Both the position numbers and the translations under genes were made by a program. Below, piece by piece: positions 1 to 9,227 of a DNA stretch of 64,000 nt; within the stretch, counting starts at the first letter, position 1, and each line of letters begins with the position of its first letter. This DNA is from Chloroflexota bacterium. Lineage in GTDB: Bacteria > Chloroflexota > Anaerolineae > Anaerolineales > UBA11579. The notes below the pieces were generated by a model. The model ran no database searches. It saw only the letters and a program-made list of their open reading frames with translations, and was not told the origin of the DNA. The stretch is taken from assembly GCA_013112575.1 (NCBI GenBank), contig JABFGG010000002.1, positions 124,001-188,000 on the forward strand, given 5' to 3'.

Positions 1-685
1 CGCGTTCCATCTCCAGGCTTTGTTCTGGGCCGGGGATTACAGATACCAGGACAATCCCGAGGTCTGGGTTGGCGTGCCCAGCCAGCCAGGGTTTGCCACT
101 GAGGTCGAGCGCCTGCCGGAGATCGGAGGCACGGGAATATACGTAAATGTCAAGTTCCTGGGGTATGGGTAGGTCCAGAGTATCTTGCAAAGTGTCCGCC
201 CCTAGTTGAGCGACATCGAGCACATCTTGTCCGAAATCTGTTTCGCCAGCATACCAGTGGACTCGAAATGGTCCTTCCTCTAAAACTTCCCAGCGGTAAC
301 GGTTGTCTTCATAGAAGAACTCGAAGTCTTCGCTCTCCAATTTCTCCCCATCTGTTTGGGTGACCACAAACCGATACCTGACAGGAGCAAAGGCTCGTAA
401 AGGGTTCTCTTCTTCCAGTGAATAGAACAGTGAGACATAGTTCTGCTCGCGGATTTCCACTGATTCCACTTGGGTGTTGGCACTGCCTTGGGAATTGAAA
501 AAGACCTCCACTTTTTCTACGTCCAGGTCAGGAGCGAGAACAGCCTCAAAGCTCAATAGTTCGCCGAACTTGTGGATCACCTGATGATCGAGGATGGGGG
601 AGGTGTTTTGGGCAAATGTCGTTTTACTTTGAAGCGCGCCGGCAATCAAAAGGATTGCCAGTATCGATTTCCCGAATTTGTACAT
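1..685 (-). CDS. Peptidase MA-like secreted protein, 3' truncated
   Basis: The gene starts at ATG 685 and runs off the left edge, leaving 228 codons. Residues 1 to about 25 form a signal peptide (basic MYKFGKS, hydrophobic core, Ala-rich end near TFA), so the product is exported. The rest resembles the beta-rich region before the catalytic domain of peptidase MA-like gluzincins common in Chloroflexota, ending in a segment with SGKPWLAGHANP. The expected HExxH zinc motif would lie beyond the window, so peptidase activity is inferred from resemblance only. It is the last visible gene of a leftward operon, 3 bases after the carrier gene. Confidence 0.6.
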   Translation of the reverse strand, partial: MYKFGKSILAILLIAGALQSKTTFAQNTSPILDHQVIHKFGELLSFEAVLAPDLDVEKVEVFFNSQGSANTQVESVEIREQNYVSLFYSLEEENPLRAFAPVRYRFVVTQTDGEKLESEDFEFFYEDNRYRWEVLEEGPFRVHWYAGETDFGQDVLDVAQLGADTLQDTLDLPIPQELDIYVYSRASDLRQALDLSGKPWLAGHANPDLGIVLVSVIPGPEQSLEMER

Positions 686-688
686 AGT

Positions 689-1600
689 TCATGTTCCCAG
701 AAATGCCAGCAATGGCGTCAGTGTCAATGGGCTTAGCAAAGTTGTGGTGGTTACAACTGTTGTGACAAAGGCAGGCTCCACGTCATATTCTGTTGCCAGG
801 ATGGTGGCGAAAACTGCCGTTGGCATGGAAGCCTCCAGAATGCCAGCCTGTCGCGCTGGCCCCTGCAAACCGAAAAGAATGCTCAAACCAATCGCAATTA
901 TAGGAGCCATTGCAAGGCGCATACCATTTGCCAGGATCATAGCGCGAACCTGACCGTTCCAAACTACGCGCTGCAATTGTAAACCCAACAATACCAGCAT
1001 ACTCGGAATAGCTGCATGCGCCAGCAAATTAACAGAACGATCCAGGGGTAATGGCAGGGATAGGTCAAAGGCGTTAAAAATAAAGGCCAATGCTAAACCA
1101 TAGATAGCAGGGACCCGTAACAAACCGATCAAGGCTTCCTTGAGACTGGCTTCCCCCATCGAGGCTACGAAAACCCCAACAGTGTATACAAGGATGCTGG
1201 ATGTAGCGAAGAAGATACTGGCGTAGGCCAGTGCATCTTCCCCAAAAGCAAAGTTATTCACGGAAAGGCCAAAGTTGCCGGAGTTGGCAAACATGGCAGT
1301 GATCACGACAGCGATAAGCAATCTGCGTTCCATGCGCATAGCAATGCCCACCAGTGCGGCCAATAGTCCAACCAGCAAGGTCGCTGCGACGGCGTAGCTC
1401 ATGATGAGCAGGAAATCATCTCCACCAATCTGGCTACTGGTGATTAGGGTAAACACGAGGCATGGGCTGAAGATATAAAAACATACACGCGAGACTGTGC
1501 GCGGTTCGACATCAACAAAACGGCCTAATAAAAATCCTGCCCCAGCAGTTAGAAAAATGGGCAGGATATTGGCCGTAAATAACGGCAGTAGTGCTTGCAA
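689..1600 (-). CDS. AEC (auxin efflux carrier) family transporter
   Basis: This 303-residue integral membrane protein has about ten hydrophobic segments in two halves, as in the auxin efflux carrier/malate permease family. Those transporters export or exchange small organic anions across the cytoplasmic membrane. A family-typical Asn-containing stretch lies in the middle (FANSGNFGLSVNNFAFG). The start is TTG at 1600, with a GAGG-type ribosome site over the end of the HEAT gene, whose stop lies 4 bases upstream. The substrate cannot be told from sequence. Confidence 0.8.
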   Translation of the reverse strand: MQALLPLFTANILPIFLTAGAGFLLGRFVDVEPRTVSRVCFYIFSPCLVFTLITSSQIGGDDFLLIMSYAVAATLLVGLLAALVGIAMRMERRLLIAVVITAMFANSGNFGLSVNNFAFGEDALAYASIFFATSSILVYTVGVFVASMGEASLKEALIGLLRVPAIYGLALAFIFNAFDLSLPLPLDRSVNLLAHAAIPSMLVLLGLQLQRVVWNGQVRAMILANGMRLAMAPIIAIGLSILFGLQGPARQAGILEASMPTAVFATILATEYDVEPAFVTTVVTTTTLLSPLTLTPLLAFLGT

Positions 1601-1604
1601 GGGT

Positions 1605-2594
1605 TTAGTCCTCGGGTTCGTCTAGGGGTGGTTCAAGTTGGTCTTCTGAAAATTCCAACATGCTGAGGTCTTCCAGTTCTTCTGTAAAGACCAGGTTCTC
1701 AATGGCGTCCTCAACTAACGAGGTTTCTGCGTCGCTTTCACTAAACTCCAATTGATTTTCCAGAGCTTCCTGTACATCATTGCCACCGATCTGAGAAAGT
1801 GACCAGGCGGCGGCCATGCGCACTTCCTCTTCTTCGTGCTCCAGCATCTGGAAGAGAGCCGCTGCAGCCATCTCCAGTTCCAACTCACCAGCGGCCCGCG
1901 CAGCTTCTTCGCGTACGAGTTCGTTGACGTGATCTAATTTTTCGAGCACTTCCGGTTCCCACTCACGATCTGCCGAGCGGCCCATGGCCGCCAGTGCACT
2001 GGCCTGCCACTCTTCGTCGCCGTACTCGTAGGCTTCTTCAATGTGACCGCGAACGGCCTCGCGGCCTGAATAACCCAGAGATTCTAATGCCTGGCGGCGT
2101 ACCTCGGGATGATCCTCGCTTTCCATAACGGCTAAAAGCGCGTCTTCGGCCTGGCTCATACTATCAGGGGGAATCTTGCTCAACTCGCCGAGGTGTAGGA
2201 AATGGCCCATGGTTGAAGCTGCCTGGGCACGCACATTTTGATCATCATCGTTCTCAAGCATATTTACCAGATCAGGAATTAGCTTTGGGTCTTCACATTC
2301 CCACAAAATTCGCAGTGCTGTAGTGCGGGTAATTGGATTTTCGTCCGCGAGGGCCACACGAGCTACACTGTCGAAATCCATTGTAGTGTTGCTATCTGCC
2401 AATGTTTCCAACTCATCCAGCAAGCTTTGTCGGCGATCGCTGCTGATCTGATCCCAGAATGCCGATAGGGTCTCAATGTCAGGAGCTTCAAGCCCGGAGA
2501 GCCTGTAAAGCTGGGGCTGTTCTAACTGAACTGCATCATCCAGCAAGGCCTGCCTGACTTCGTCAAGCGTGATCTCTTTAGGTTGTTCTTCCAT
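1605..2594 (-). CDS. HEAT-repeat protein
   Basis: A 329-residue, strongly acidic soluble protein. From about residue 85 to 280 it is built of roughly 30-residue helical HEAT-type units with recurring patterns such as VRAQAASTMG, VRRQALESLG, WQASALAAMG, VREEAARAAG and VRMAAAWSLS. Such solenoids act as protein-binding scaffolds; no catalytic motif is visible. The N-terminus (residues 1-80) is helical and not a clear repeat. The ATG lies 1 base after the site-2 protease stop, so the two are probably co-translated. Its partner is unknown; the protease or the carrier are candidates by context only. Confidence 0.8.
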   Translation of the reverse strand: MEEQPKEITLDEVRQALLDDAVQLEQPQLYRLSGLEAPDIETLSAFWDQISSDRRQSLLDELETLADSNTTMDFDSVARVALADENPITRTTALRILWECEDPKLIPDLVNMLENDDDQNVRAQAASTMGHFLHLGELSKIPPDSMSQAEDALLAVMESEDHPEVRRQALESLGYSGREAVRGHIEEAYEYGDEEWQASALAAMGRSADREWEPEVLEKLDHVNELVREEAARAAGELELEMAAAALFQMLEHEEEEVRMAAAWSLSQIGGNDVQEALENQLEFSESDAETSLVEDAIENLVFTEELEDLSMLEFSEDQLEPPLDEPED

Positions 2595-2595
2595 T

Positions 2596-3669
2596 TCAGG
2601 GTATCTGCACCGGGTTGATGAAATCCTGTAGATTGACGTAGATCATGAGCATGATCAGCAGTACGAAGCCGATCAAGTTGACCGTGTTTTCGAATTCCTG
2701 GGGAATGCGACGCCTGATGATGATCTCAGGTAGGGTAAAGAGGATTCGTCCGCCATCTAAGGCCGGAATGGGCATCAGGTTGAGCAAACCTAAGGAAACA
2801 CTAATGGCGCCGACAAAAGACAAGACGTTGAGACCAAAGCCGGGAGCATCCGCAGCACGGTCTCTTTCAACTACTTCAGCGTACATGTCGCTCATGCCTT
2901 TTAAGCCTACTAACCGGGCATCTTCGGGAGCAACACTTCCCCTAGCTACTTCAAATGGTAATCGGAGAATTGCATAGCTTTGACCAGCGACAGCAGTGCC
3001 ACCCATTAAAGCAGCTTCTGGCCAGGTGATGGGGTCTGTAGCTAATACGTTTAAGGTCATTACAATCCCAATGGCCCCTTCCCCTGGTGGTGGGGCAACT
3101 CGGGGAACCAATGTAGTAGGAAATATTTCATCACCGCGTTCGTATTCTAATGGAATCGTTTCTCCCAGATTTTCACCTACAACTCCACTGAGATCTCTCA
3201 TCCTCTCTACAGTTTGTCCATCAATGGAGAATATGATGTCGCCTTCTTGCAATCCAGATGCTTCTGCAGGTGAGTTGGCATTCACTTCCAAAATCTCTAC
3301 TGTGCCCTTAGGATCACCTACCTGGTAAAAAATAATGGCGAAAACCAGGATAGCGGTAAGGAAGTTGGCAAATGGGCCTGCTAGCAATACAACCAAACGC
3401 ACCCAGGGGCTGGCTGCGGCCAATCCGCCTTCGACGTTGGGGTCGTTCTCACCCTTGGGGCGTACGAAGCCACCCAGGGGAATCCAGTTTAATGAAAAGA
3501 TGGTGCCGCGCCATTTAAAAAGGGTGAGCATGCGGGGGGGGAAACCAATACCGAATTCATCCACTTCTACACCCAACAAGCGTGCAGCCAGAAAGTGGCC
3601 CAACTCGTGGATGACGATAAGCACGACAAGTGTGGCTACAAAACCAAGGATTAAGAGAGTACCGTCCAT
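2596..3669 (-). CDS. rseP: RIP site-2 zinc metalloprotease (RseP/M50B family)
   Basis: A 357-residue intramembrane protease. The zinc motif HELGH sits in the first membrane helix (residues 21-25). A PDZ domain follows at about 120-200 (ANSPAEASGLQEGDII). The second active-site motif is NLMPIPALDGGR near residue 300, then a last membrane helix. The family cleaves membrane-bound anti-sigma factors or signal-peptide remnants. Length and domain order are normal for a single-PDZ member. It is the first gene of a leftward operon with the HEAT protein. No anti-sigma factor is encoded nearby, so the substrate is unknown. Confidence 0.92.
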   Translation of the reverse strand: MDGTLLILGFVATLVVLIVIHELGHFLAARLLGVEVDEFGIGFPPRMLTLFKWRGTIFSLNWIPLGGFVRPKGENDPNVEGGLAAASPWVRLVVLLAGPFANFLTAILVFAIIFYQVGDPKGTVEILEVNANSPAEASGLQEGDIIFSIDGQTVERMRDLSGVVGENLGETIPLEYERGDEIFPTTLVPRVAPPPGEGAIGIVMTLNVLATDPITWPEAALMGGTAVAGQSYAILRLPFEVARGSVAPEDARLVGLKGMSDMYAEVVERDRAADAPGFGLNVLSFVGAISVSLGLLNLMPIPALDGGRILFTLPEIIIRRRIPQEFENTVNLIGFVLLIMLMIYVNLQDFINPVQIP

Positions 3670-3704
3670 TTACGCACCTATATTTTTGGGGTCAATAGCT
3701 CCAT

Positions 3705-3710
3705 ATTATA
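3705..3710 (-). promoter_or_regulatory. Candidate -10 box for the rseP operon
   Basis: On the minus strand a perfect TATAAT lies 36 bases before the rseP ATG, in the 97-base gap after the decarboxylase gene. No good -35 box is seen at the usual distance, so this is a weak promoter call. Confidence 0.4.
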
Positions 3711-3766
3711 TCGTTTCGTCCCTGCAAGGCCCACTAATCTTAGCTTAGAACCATCTTAGAAATCTG

Positions 3767-4744
3767 TTAGCCTACTAAATGTGCTGGGCCCCCGGGCTTG
3801 GCTGTCAGTACTTTTTTAACTCCCTCGATCTTTAACAATTTCTCTTGTACCTTCTGGCTATCGTCTGCCGTACAAATCACATGCACGTTAGGCCCAGCAT
3901 CGATGGTGTAGCAGGCCTCCAGACCGTTGCTGCGCCACTCTTGCACGGCATCCATGACGGCCAAAGTAGCAGGTTGCCAGTAGATCAGTGGAGGTTTGGA
4001 GGTCATCATCACAGCATGCATCAGATTATTGTCCAACTCCACAACTTCGGCAAAGTTATGGAAGTCTTTTTCCAAGAGGGCCTGGCGACATAGTTCCAGG
4101 CGACGAGGTGCATCTGCAACCCTTGCACTCTGTAATAAGCTGCTGTCTGCACTTTGGTGCCCCTGGGTAGAGCCGGTGCGCTTATGTACATCGCTGACTA
4201 TGGCCACACAATCTACCAGGTCCCAGTGTTCAGGGGCCGCGATAGAGTTGGCATAAGATGTTTCATGGTCTTCCCCTGCATACCACTCTACAAAACCACC
4301 CGGCACCGAACGACTGGCTGAGCCTGAACCGGTGCGCGCCAGCCGCGATAACTCATCGGAATCTGAGTTTAAGCCTGCGGCACGGCTGGCTGCTAAAGCC
4401 AATGCTGCAAAGGCAGAGGCTGAAGAAGCAATGCCTGCACCTGTTGGGAAATTGTTATTGCTTTCTACACTTGCATGAACATCAATGCCTGCCACCTCAC
4501 GCACACGGTTTAAGAGCTGGCTAACACGTGTCACTGCGGCGTCTGTGGCAGGTTCGTTGTTCAACAACAAAACATCTTTGTCCAGGCTTTCTTCGAAAGT
4601 GACTGTAGTTCGCGTTTCCAAACTCGCCAGGTTCATAGAGATAGAGCCATTTGTGGGGATGCGCAACTCATGATTTATGTTGCCCCAATACTTGATGAAG
4701 GCGATATTGGGATGGGCTACGGCGGTGGCTGTTTTGGATGGCAT
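3767..4744 (-). CDS. mvaD: Mevalonate (di)phosphate decarboxylase, GHMP family
   Basis: The enzyme makes isopentenyl (di)phosphate by ATP-dependent decarboxylation in the mevalonate pathway. From ATG 4744 it has 325 residues, as in bacterial members. The family signature is present: IKYWG near residue 17, the ATP loop NNFPTGAGIASSAS, and catalytic Asp in DAGPN at about 282. The ORF stays open to an upstream ATG at 4873 (43 more residues), but that extension matches nothing I know and 4744 fits the family start. The Lys that normally follows KYWG is Asn (codon AAC), so the substrate could be the monophosphate, as described for Roseiflexus. No other mevalonate gene is in the window. Confidence 0.85.
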   Translation of the reverse strand: MPSKTATAVAHPNIAFIKYWGNINHELRIPTNGSISMNLASLETRTTVTFEESLDKDVLLLNNEPATDAAVTRVSQLLNRVREVAGIDVHASVESNNNFPTGAGIASSASAFAALALAASRAAGLNSDSDELSRLARTGSGSASRSVPGGFVEWYAGEDHETSYANSIAAPEHWDLVDCVAIVSDVHKRTGSTQGHQSADSSLLQSARVADAPRRLELCRQALLEKDFHNFAEVVELDNNLMHAVMMTSKPPLIYWQPATLAVMDAVQEWRSNGLEACYTIDAGPNVHVICTADDSQKVQEKLLKIEGVKKVLTAKPGGPAHLVG

Positions 4745-4915
4745 TTGACTATCTATGACCTCTTGATTTTTCTCGATGGCGAGTCTACCACGCAGGTTTA
4801 GTAGGTCAATGACCGGCGACCACATGCTCTTTTTAAAAGCGGTTGCGTAGTCTTTGATCTCCTCAACAGTCATTTCGTGGGCACAAAAACAATTGAACTT
4901 AGATCGTCGAAGTCG

Positions 4916-7900
4916 TTAAGATCGCCATCCTCCAAGCCGTTCTCTCAGTTTTTCCGTTGCCTGCGATATGCGGCCACGCAAGGCGAGGGCCAAAATTCCG
5001 AACACCATAAGTAAGATTCCTGTACAGCCAATAAGCAGGAGCGGCCCGAGATCCGAAAGGGCGCTAAACATGACAGTAATCACTGCTAAGACCACGAAAA
5101 CGATCGGAGTGATCACTAAACTGCGCGAACGCACAACCACACCATATACTAGTACGACCAACGATTGCAAGAACAATACAAAGAAGTAAACGAACTGCTC
5201 AGTGGAAACCATCTGGATATATGTAGTGCTTAGCAATAAAAGCTGTGACACTGTTCCAGTGATAAAGGCGCTGCCGGTGCTTCTACTCCGGACTAACAAG
5301 TAGTGCATGATGAGGCCAAGCAGGGCCGCCCCGATCGAGTAAAACTGCGGTTGGGTTATTTGCAATTCAGCTAACGACAAGAAGTACGCACCCAGGTATA
5401 GCAGGTTGGCCGGAAATCCCAACCATATGTTCCGTGAATGGAAGGCTTCAATAGCAAATGCCGTAGCAGCGATGGCCACACTGATAATCGCACCAGGCCC
5501 GCCTTGCAGAGGCGCAGCCAAGGATAAGAGAACACCCAGTGCCAGCCCACTGCCGCGCATCATATTAGCCCACTTGCCAGACCGGCTCAACAGTACGGGA
5601 ATAAATCCTGCCATGTAATACACAAACATTCCAATAGTGAAATACAGTAATCCGCTGACCTCTAACTCGAATAATGTTTGGTAGTAAGCACCCAAAATGA
5701 GTATATTCCCCACGAAGCCGGGCCAAACTTTTTTCCGTATCACCACTTCGACCAAGTACAAAAGGGCAGCGACGATCATGCTTACAATCGCTGCCAAACC
5801 GCCCTGGAAGGGAGCACTCAGTGAAACCAAAGTGGCTAACATCAAACCCCCAGTCCGCAAGACCGCTGTCCAGCTTCCGCCTCGCCCTTGCAGGTTTGGA
5901 ATTAGCCCTGCCAGATAGTACGCGGCCGCCAAACCTATCATTGGGGCCAGCCAAACAGTCTGTTCAAAATGCAGCAATAAGTGAATCACTGCCAGCGATA
6001 AGGCTGCGAGAGCTAAATATCCAAACTTTGGATTGCGGATTGATCTGCCATACATAGTAGAAAAAGCACTGTAGACAACCAAGGCGAAAGCGGCATGTAA
6101 AGGCTCGGTCAAGGCAACAAAATAAGCTCCCAGATACAACAGGTTTGCAAGAATAATCAAGCGGCCTTTTTGTTGCATGTGACCTTCCGCTGCGTACATG
6201 GAAGCGGCCAGGATGATGGTGATCGAGGCGGCTAAACCACCCTGTGCTGGCGCACTTAAAGCAACCAGTATGCTGGCTACCAATCCACTCGATCGCAACA
6301 CCAATGACCAGTTTTCTGCTCGCTGAAGCCGGGCAAGTGCTAGGCCGCCTAAATAATATGCAATCGACAAGCCGATCAGTGGCGCCAGCCAAGACTCTTG
6401 GTCGAAATAGATGAGCAGATTAGTTGCTGCAACAGCCAACCCTCCGGTGGCCAGGTACCCTAGCCGCGGTTTGTGGTCGCTGAGAGCATAGAGCGCGAAG
6501 AATGCACTATAGATAAGAAAAACGATGGTTGATCTAAGTGGCTGATCGTTAAAGCTGGATGCCAAGATCACTAAGTGCAGAATCCCGACCAGGAAGCCTA
6601 AAATGCGTGGAGACTGGTACCAAACTATCTGTGCATTAAAGGCACGCCTGGAAATTGGGTCGACCGCCAACAATATAAGCGTCGGCCACAGGAAAACGAA
6701 ACCTGGATAAAAATTTGTGTTTTCCAAAAAGATTAGGTCGAAGATAAGGAAATACGCAAACAGCGCGGATAATAGCGCTCCAAACCATAGTAAATGGCGC
6801 GGGCGACGGACGGAGAGGCTGCCATACACGAAGGCTGTAAGGACTAAAAGTGTAAATGCCAGCGTGACCGTGTCGACCAGCCCACCTATGGCCGCGATCG
6901 CATAGAGTGGGGCGGATGCCAGCAAAAGTGGCAATCCATATGGGTGCAAGTTTTTACTTTGCACGATTTGCAAGATTTCTCCGCCAACCACCATAAATGT
7001 TCCCCAAATCCAGGTCATGACGATCACTGTAGTTATGCTTGGATCGAACGCAGCTAAGGTGAACCACGAAACTGGAAACAACGTGCCTGCAACGAGCCAT
7101 GGGAATAAGCCGAATGGGATTACTACGTTGCTGGCGAGGTAGAAAGCGGATGCAATCAGCCAGGTTGCAGCAATTGCCAGCCACCAACCTTGTGCAATGG
7201 AAGGCAAGAAAAACTCAATCGTTAGCAGAATTAGTGAGAGGAACAATATTGAAGCTTGCTGCAAATGGCTCACCACAAATAATGGGAGTGCAAAGCTGCG
7301 GTCCTTCCAATTCCGGATTACGTAGACTCCTGCCAGGCTAGCCAGCCCGACCAACCCTAGCAAGAGAAGGGATAGATGGGGAGGAGTGTTTGCCCAGCGC
7401 CCAATCAAAATTGCAACGTAACTGGCTGCGCCTAGTGAAGTAATGCTGAAAAAGCGTGATGAGTAGACCCAGGTGCTAATGCCCCAAACTATGGCAAGGA
7501 ATGAGACAACCGCAATCCAAAAAGGATCGTGAAATGCATGATGAATATTTATTGCGGTTAAGAGAACTGAGGCGCCAATAGGCACAAGAAACGAAAACAC
7601 AATGAAAAGTACGAAACTGGCTTGCGGCAAGTGCTTTCTTAAAGCTAATGCTGCCAGAAAAAAGCCGAGTGTAACCACAGATAGAATCGGAAGTCGGAGT
7701 GTCTCGATTGCAGCTGCGAGGATAAACGCGGCAGCGATGACGAAGAATGCCCCTAGATACAGAGCTAGCCTAATTGTGGTTTCACTGAATAAGATTTCAC
7801 TCAGCGTGCGCGGTGGTTTTGGAGGTTTTTCTTCTTGTGCTTTCGTCCGCTCAACTTGTATGGGCGCTTCTGCTACTTCAGTTCCTGCCACGGTCGCGGG

Positions 7901-8257
7901 AGCCATGTCGAAGTTGTAACGCTGCCTAAGCACGTGACCTTGCTTAGCGTCGATCAGATCGTCTTTTATCCATTTGGATATTTGTCCGATAACTATCTCG
8001 CGCCATCTTTTGGCCAAACGATTGTTATCATGCTGTACCTTTTTGTGGGCCGGTGCTGAAAGCGCTTCTAGCGCTGCTTCGCGAACCGTTTTACTTCGGT
8101 CTCTGATTGCGAGCTTTTCAAGCTTCCGAACCACTTTTAGATTACTGACTTTTATGCCAGCTAATCCTGAAACAGCTTTCAGCCTAAAATTAGCTTGATC
8201 GCTATCTGTCTGCTCTAAAAGTTGAGTGACTTGATCACTACCCTGTTCGGTCTTCAT
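4916..8257 (-). CDS. Giant polytopic membrane protein with N-terminal HEAT-like domain
   Basis: A 1113-residue protein. Residues 1-70 look like HEAT-type helices (VREAALEALSAP). A linker follows (about 70-150) with a Pro/Lys-rich stretch, then roughly 25-30 hydrophobic helices to the C-terminus. It resembles the SCO7613-C/DUF2157-type polytopic proteins of actinobacteria and Chloroflexota, whose function is unknown. From about residue 590 to 990 the helices recur in units of about 100-150 residues marked by LSAPxQGG. A strong ribosome site GGAGGAG lies 4 bases before ATG 8257. No catalytic motif is seen. Confidence 0.8.
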   Translation of the reverse strand: MKTEQGSDQVTQLLEQTDSDQANFRLKAVSGLAGIKVSNLKVVRKLEKLAIRDRSKTVREAALEALSAPAHKKVQHDNNRLAKRWREIVIGQISKWIKDDLIDAKQGHVLRQRYNFDMAPATVAGTEVAEAPIQVERTKAQEEKPPKPPRTLSEILFSETTIRLALYLGAFFVIAAAFILAAAIETLRLPILSVVTLGFFLAALALRKHLPQASFVLFIVFSFLVPIGASVLLTAINIHHAFHDPFWIAVVSFLAIVWGISTWVYSSRFFSITSLGAASYVAILIGRWANTPPHLSLLLLGLVGLASLAGVYVIRNWKDRSFALPLFVVSHLQQASILFLSLILLTIEFFLPSIAQGWWLAIAATWLIASAFYLASNVVIPFGLFPWLVAGTLFPVSWFTLAAFDPSITTVIVMTWIWGTFMVVGGEILQIVQSKNLHPYGLPLLLASAPLYAIAAIGGLVDTVTLAFTLLVLTAFVYGSLSVRRPRHLLWFGALLSALFAYFLIFDLIFLENTNFYPGFVFLWPTLILLAVDPISRRAFNAQIVWYQSPRILGFLVGILHLVILASSFNDQPLRSTIVFLIYSAFFALYALSDHKPRLGYLATGGLAVAATNLLIYFDQESWLAPLIGLSIAYYLGGLALARLQRAENWSLVLRSSGLVASILVALSAPAQGGLAASITIILAASMYAAEGHMQQKGRLIILANLLYLGAYFVALTEPLHAAFALVVYSAFSTMYGRSIRNPKFGYLALAALSLAVIHLLLHFEQTVWLAPMIGLAAAYYLAGLIPNLQGRGGSWTAVLRTGGLMLATLVSLSAPFQGGLAAIVSMIVAALLYLVEVVIRKKVWPGFVGNILILGAYYQTLFELEVSGLLYFTIGMFVYYMAGFIPVLLSRSGKWANMMRGSGLALGVLLSLAAPLQGGPGAIISVAIAATAFAIEAFHSRNIWLGFPANLLYLGAYFLSLAELQITQPQFYSIGAALLGLIMHYLLVRSRSTGSAFITGTVSQLLLLSTTYIQMVSTEQFVYFFVLFLQSLVVLVYGVVVRSRSLVITPIVFVVLAVITVMFSALSDLGPLLLIGCTGILLMVFGILALALRGRISQATEKLRERLGGWRS
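5300..6280 (-). repeat. Internal membrane-domain repeats of the giant protein
   Basis: This stretch encodes residues about 660-985. The block SGL..LVALSAPAQGG (near 657-674) recurs as GGL..LVSLSAPFQGG (803-820) and SGL..LLSLAAPLQGG (903-919). Each is followed by an Ala/Ile-rich helix and then an NxLYLGAYF or NILILGAYY helix. Preceding WLAP.IGL.AYYLxGL helices are repeated too. The pattern indicates tandem duplication of a membrane module of 3-4 helices. Copies are diverged at protein level. Confidence 0.65.
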
Positions 8258-8323
8258 TGCTCCTCCACTAAGTAAAATTCTGTGTGATTATTTGAAGTTG
8301 ACATTTCTCCTGGCAATGTGGGC

Positions 8324-8352
8324 AATAAAAACAAAATATCCATAATTGTCAA
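8324..8352 (-). promoter_or_regulatory. Promoter candidate for the giant membrane protein
   Basis: Reading the minus strand, TTGACA (8352-8347) is followed after 17 bases by TTTATT (8329-8324). Transcription would start near 8317, about 60 bases before ATG 8257. The -35 box is perfect and the -10 box is moderate. The promoter sits inside a 66-codon open frame, which argues against that frame being a gene. Confidence 0.5.
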
Positions 8353-8454
8353 GCTGTCGGCATTTGCCTTTAATAGCCAATCAGGGTGTTCATTTATTGC
8401 ACCAATGAAATCGAGGTGCTCCAGCAGCCTGCTCTTCAAATATGAGCACTGCAT

Positions 8455-8782
8455 CAGGTCCGTACCCGTACAGTGATAATGAGACGAAAAAACGACTAGT
8501 TTTAATCCTTTTTGAATTGGTTTGTTAGAAAACCTGATGCCTTCAAAATGATTTCTCTAGTCAATCGAAACAGTCAATTATGTTATTGTGATGGTGTTTT
8601 GCTGTTAATAACAGTTTGGTAACTACCAAAAACTATCACTAATCCTATTCCCAAGTTCCCTTCAATGCCATGATTTGCATACATGACTAGACAAGTCTAC
8701 ACTCTTTCTATTGCCCAAGTCAAATTTGTGATTTATTGCGCTTGTTTTGGAACCCCAAAAAACTAATTCAGATAACTAAACA
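8455..8782. other. AT-rich intergenic region
   Basis: Between the giant membrane protein's promoter region and the YCII-like gene lie about 400 bases of AT-rich DNA. No start codon with a ribosome site and no open frame with coding character was found. Apart from the terminator hairpin at its right end nothing could be assigned. Confidence 0.5.
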
Positions 8783-8812
8783 AAAAGAGACGCTTTTTAG
8801 GTCGCCTCTTTC
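8783..8812 (-). terminator. Rho-independent terminator of the YCII-like gene
   Basis: An AAAGAG...CTCTTT stem with one inner mismatch and a CG/CG closing pair encloses a T/A-rich loop. On the minus strand the stem is followed by TTTTTGTTT. It lies about 45 bases past the stop of the leftward YCII-like gene. Confidence 0.6.
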
Positions 8813-8854
8813 TTAGCCTTATTTTGATGTATTATTCTGCGTGCGTTACAGAAA

Positions 8855-9178
8855 TCAACCCCCGACCTGGAACGTTTCGTAAACAGTGACTTCTCCACCA
8901 TGCTTTACATGCGGATGATCTTGCGATTTGGCAACAGCATCATCCAGGGAATCTGCCGAGATAACAGTGTAGCCTGTTGCTGCCGGAGAACTGGCTGCAC
9001 CATCACTCACGCCTGAGGCGCTGATGCTTTTGGATGCACTAAATGGGTTACCGCCATCAACGATGGCCTCACCCAACTTTCCGTACCATTGCTCCCATTC
9101 GGCCATGATGGTTGCTTGTTCTTCATCACTCATGCCCATGCCACTACCACCTGAATAGACTAATACATAGTTGGTCAT
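8855..9178 (-). CDS. YCII-related domain protein
   Basis: A 107-residue single-domain protein with the YCII/DGPF-type pattern: N-terminal MTNYVLVYSGG strand, EEWQ-type helix (MAEWEQWYGKLGEAIVDGG), a Gly/Ser-rich segment, then TGYTVISADSLDDAVAKSQDHPHV, which matches the conserved D-x-A-x3-A..P region. Members are small ferredoxin-like-fold proteins, often encoded beside ECF sigma factors; the biochemical role is mostly unknown. Here it is alone, with a promoter upstream and a terminator downstream. A ribosome site AAGGAGAT lies 4 bases before the ATG. Confidence 0.85.
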   Translation of the reverse strand: MTNYVLVYSGGSGMGMSDEEQATIMAEWEQWYGKLGEAIVDGGNPFSASKSISASGVSDGAASSPAATGYTVISADSLDDAVAKSQDHPHVKHGGEVTVYETFQVGG

Positions 9179-9227
9179 TTCTTATCTCCTTCTCTTGGTG
9201 AATGTGAAATTCTGAGTTTCAAGATGA

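Noticed and set aside
4745-4873. 43-residue N-terminal extension of the mevalonate decarboxylase.
   Set aside because: No family member is known to me with this extension and no ribosome site supports ATG 4873; the frame may simply be open by chance.
8254-8454. A 66-codon leftward frame whose stop overlaps the start of the giant membrane protein (ATGA).
   Set aside because: It contains the best promoter for the following gene inside it, has no ribosome site or family, and the next gene has its own strong GGAGGAG. Coupling is probably coincidental.
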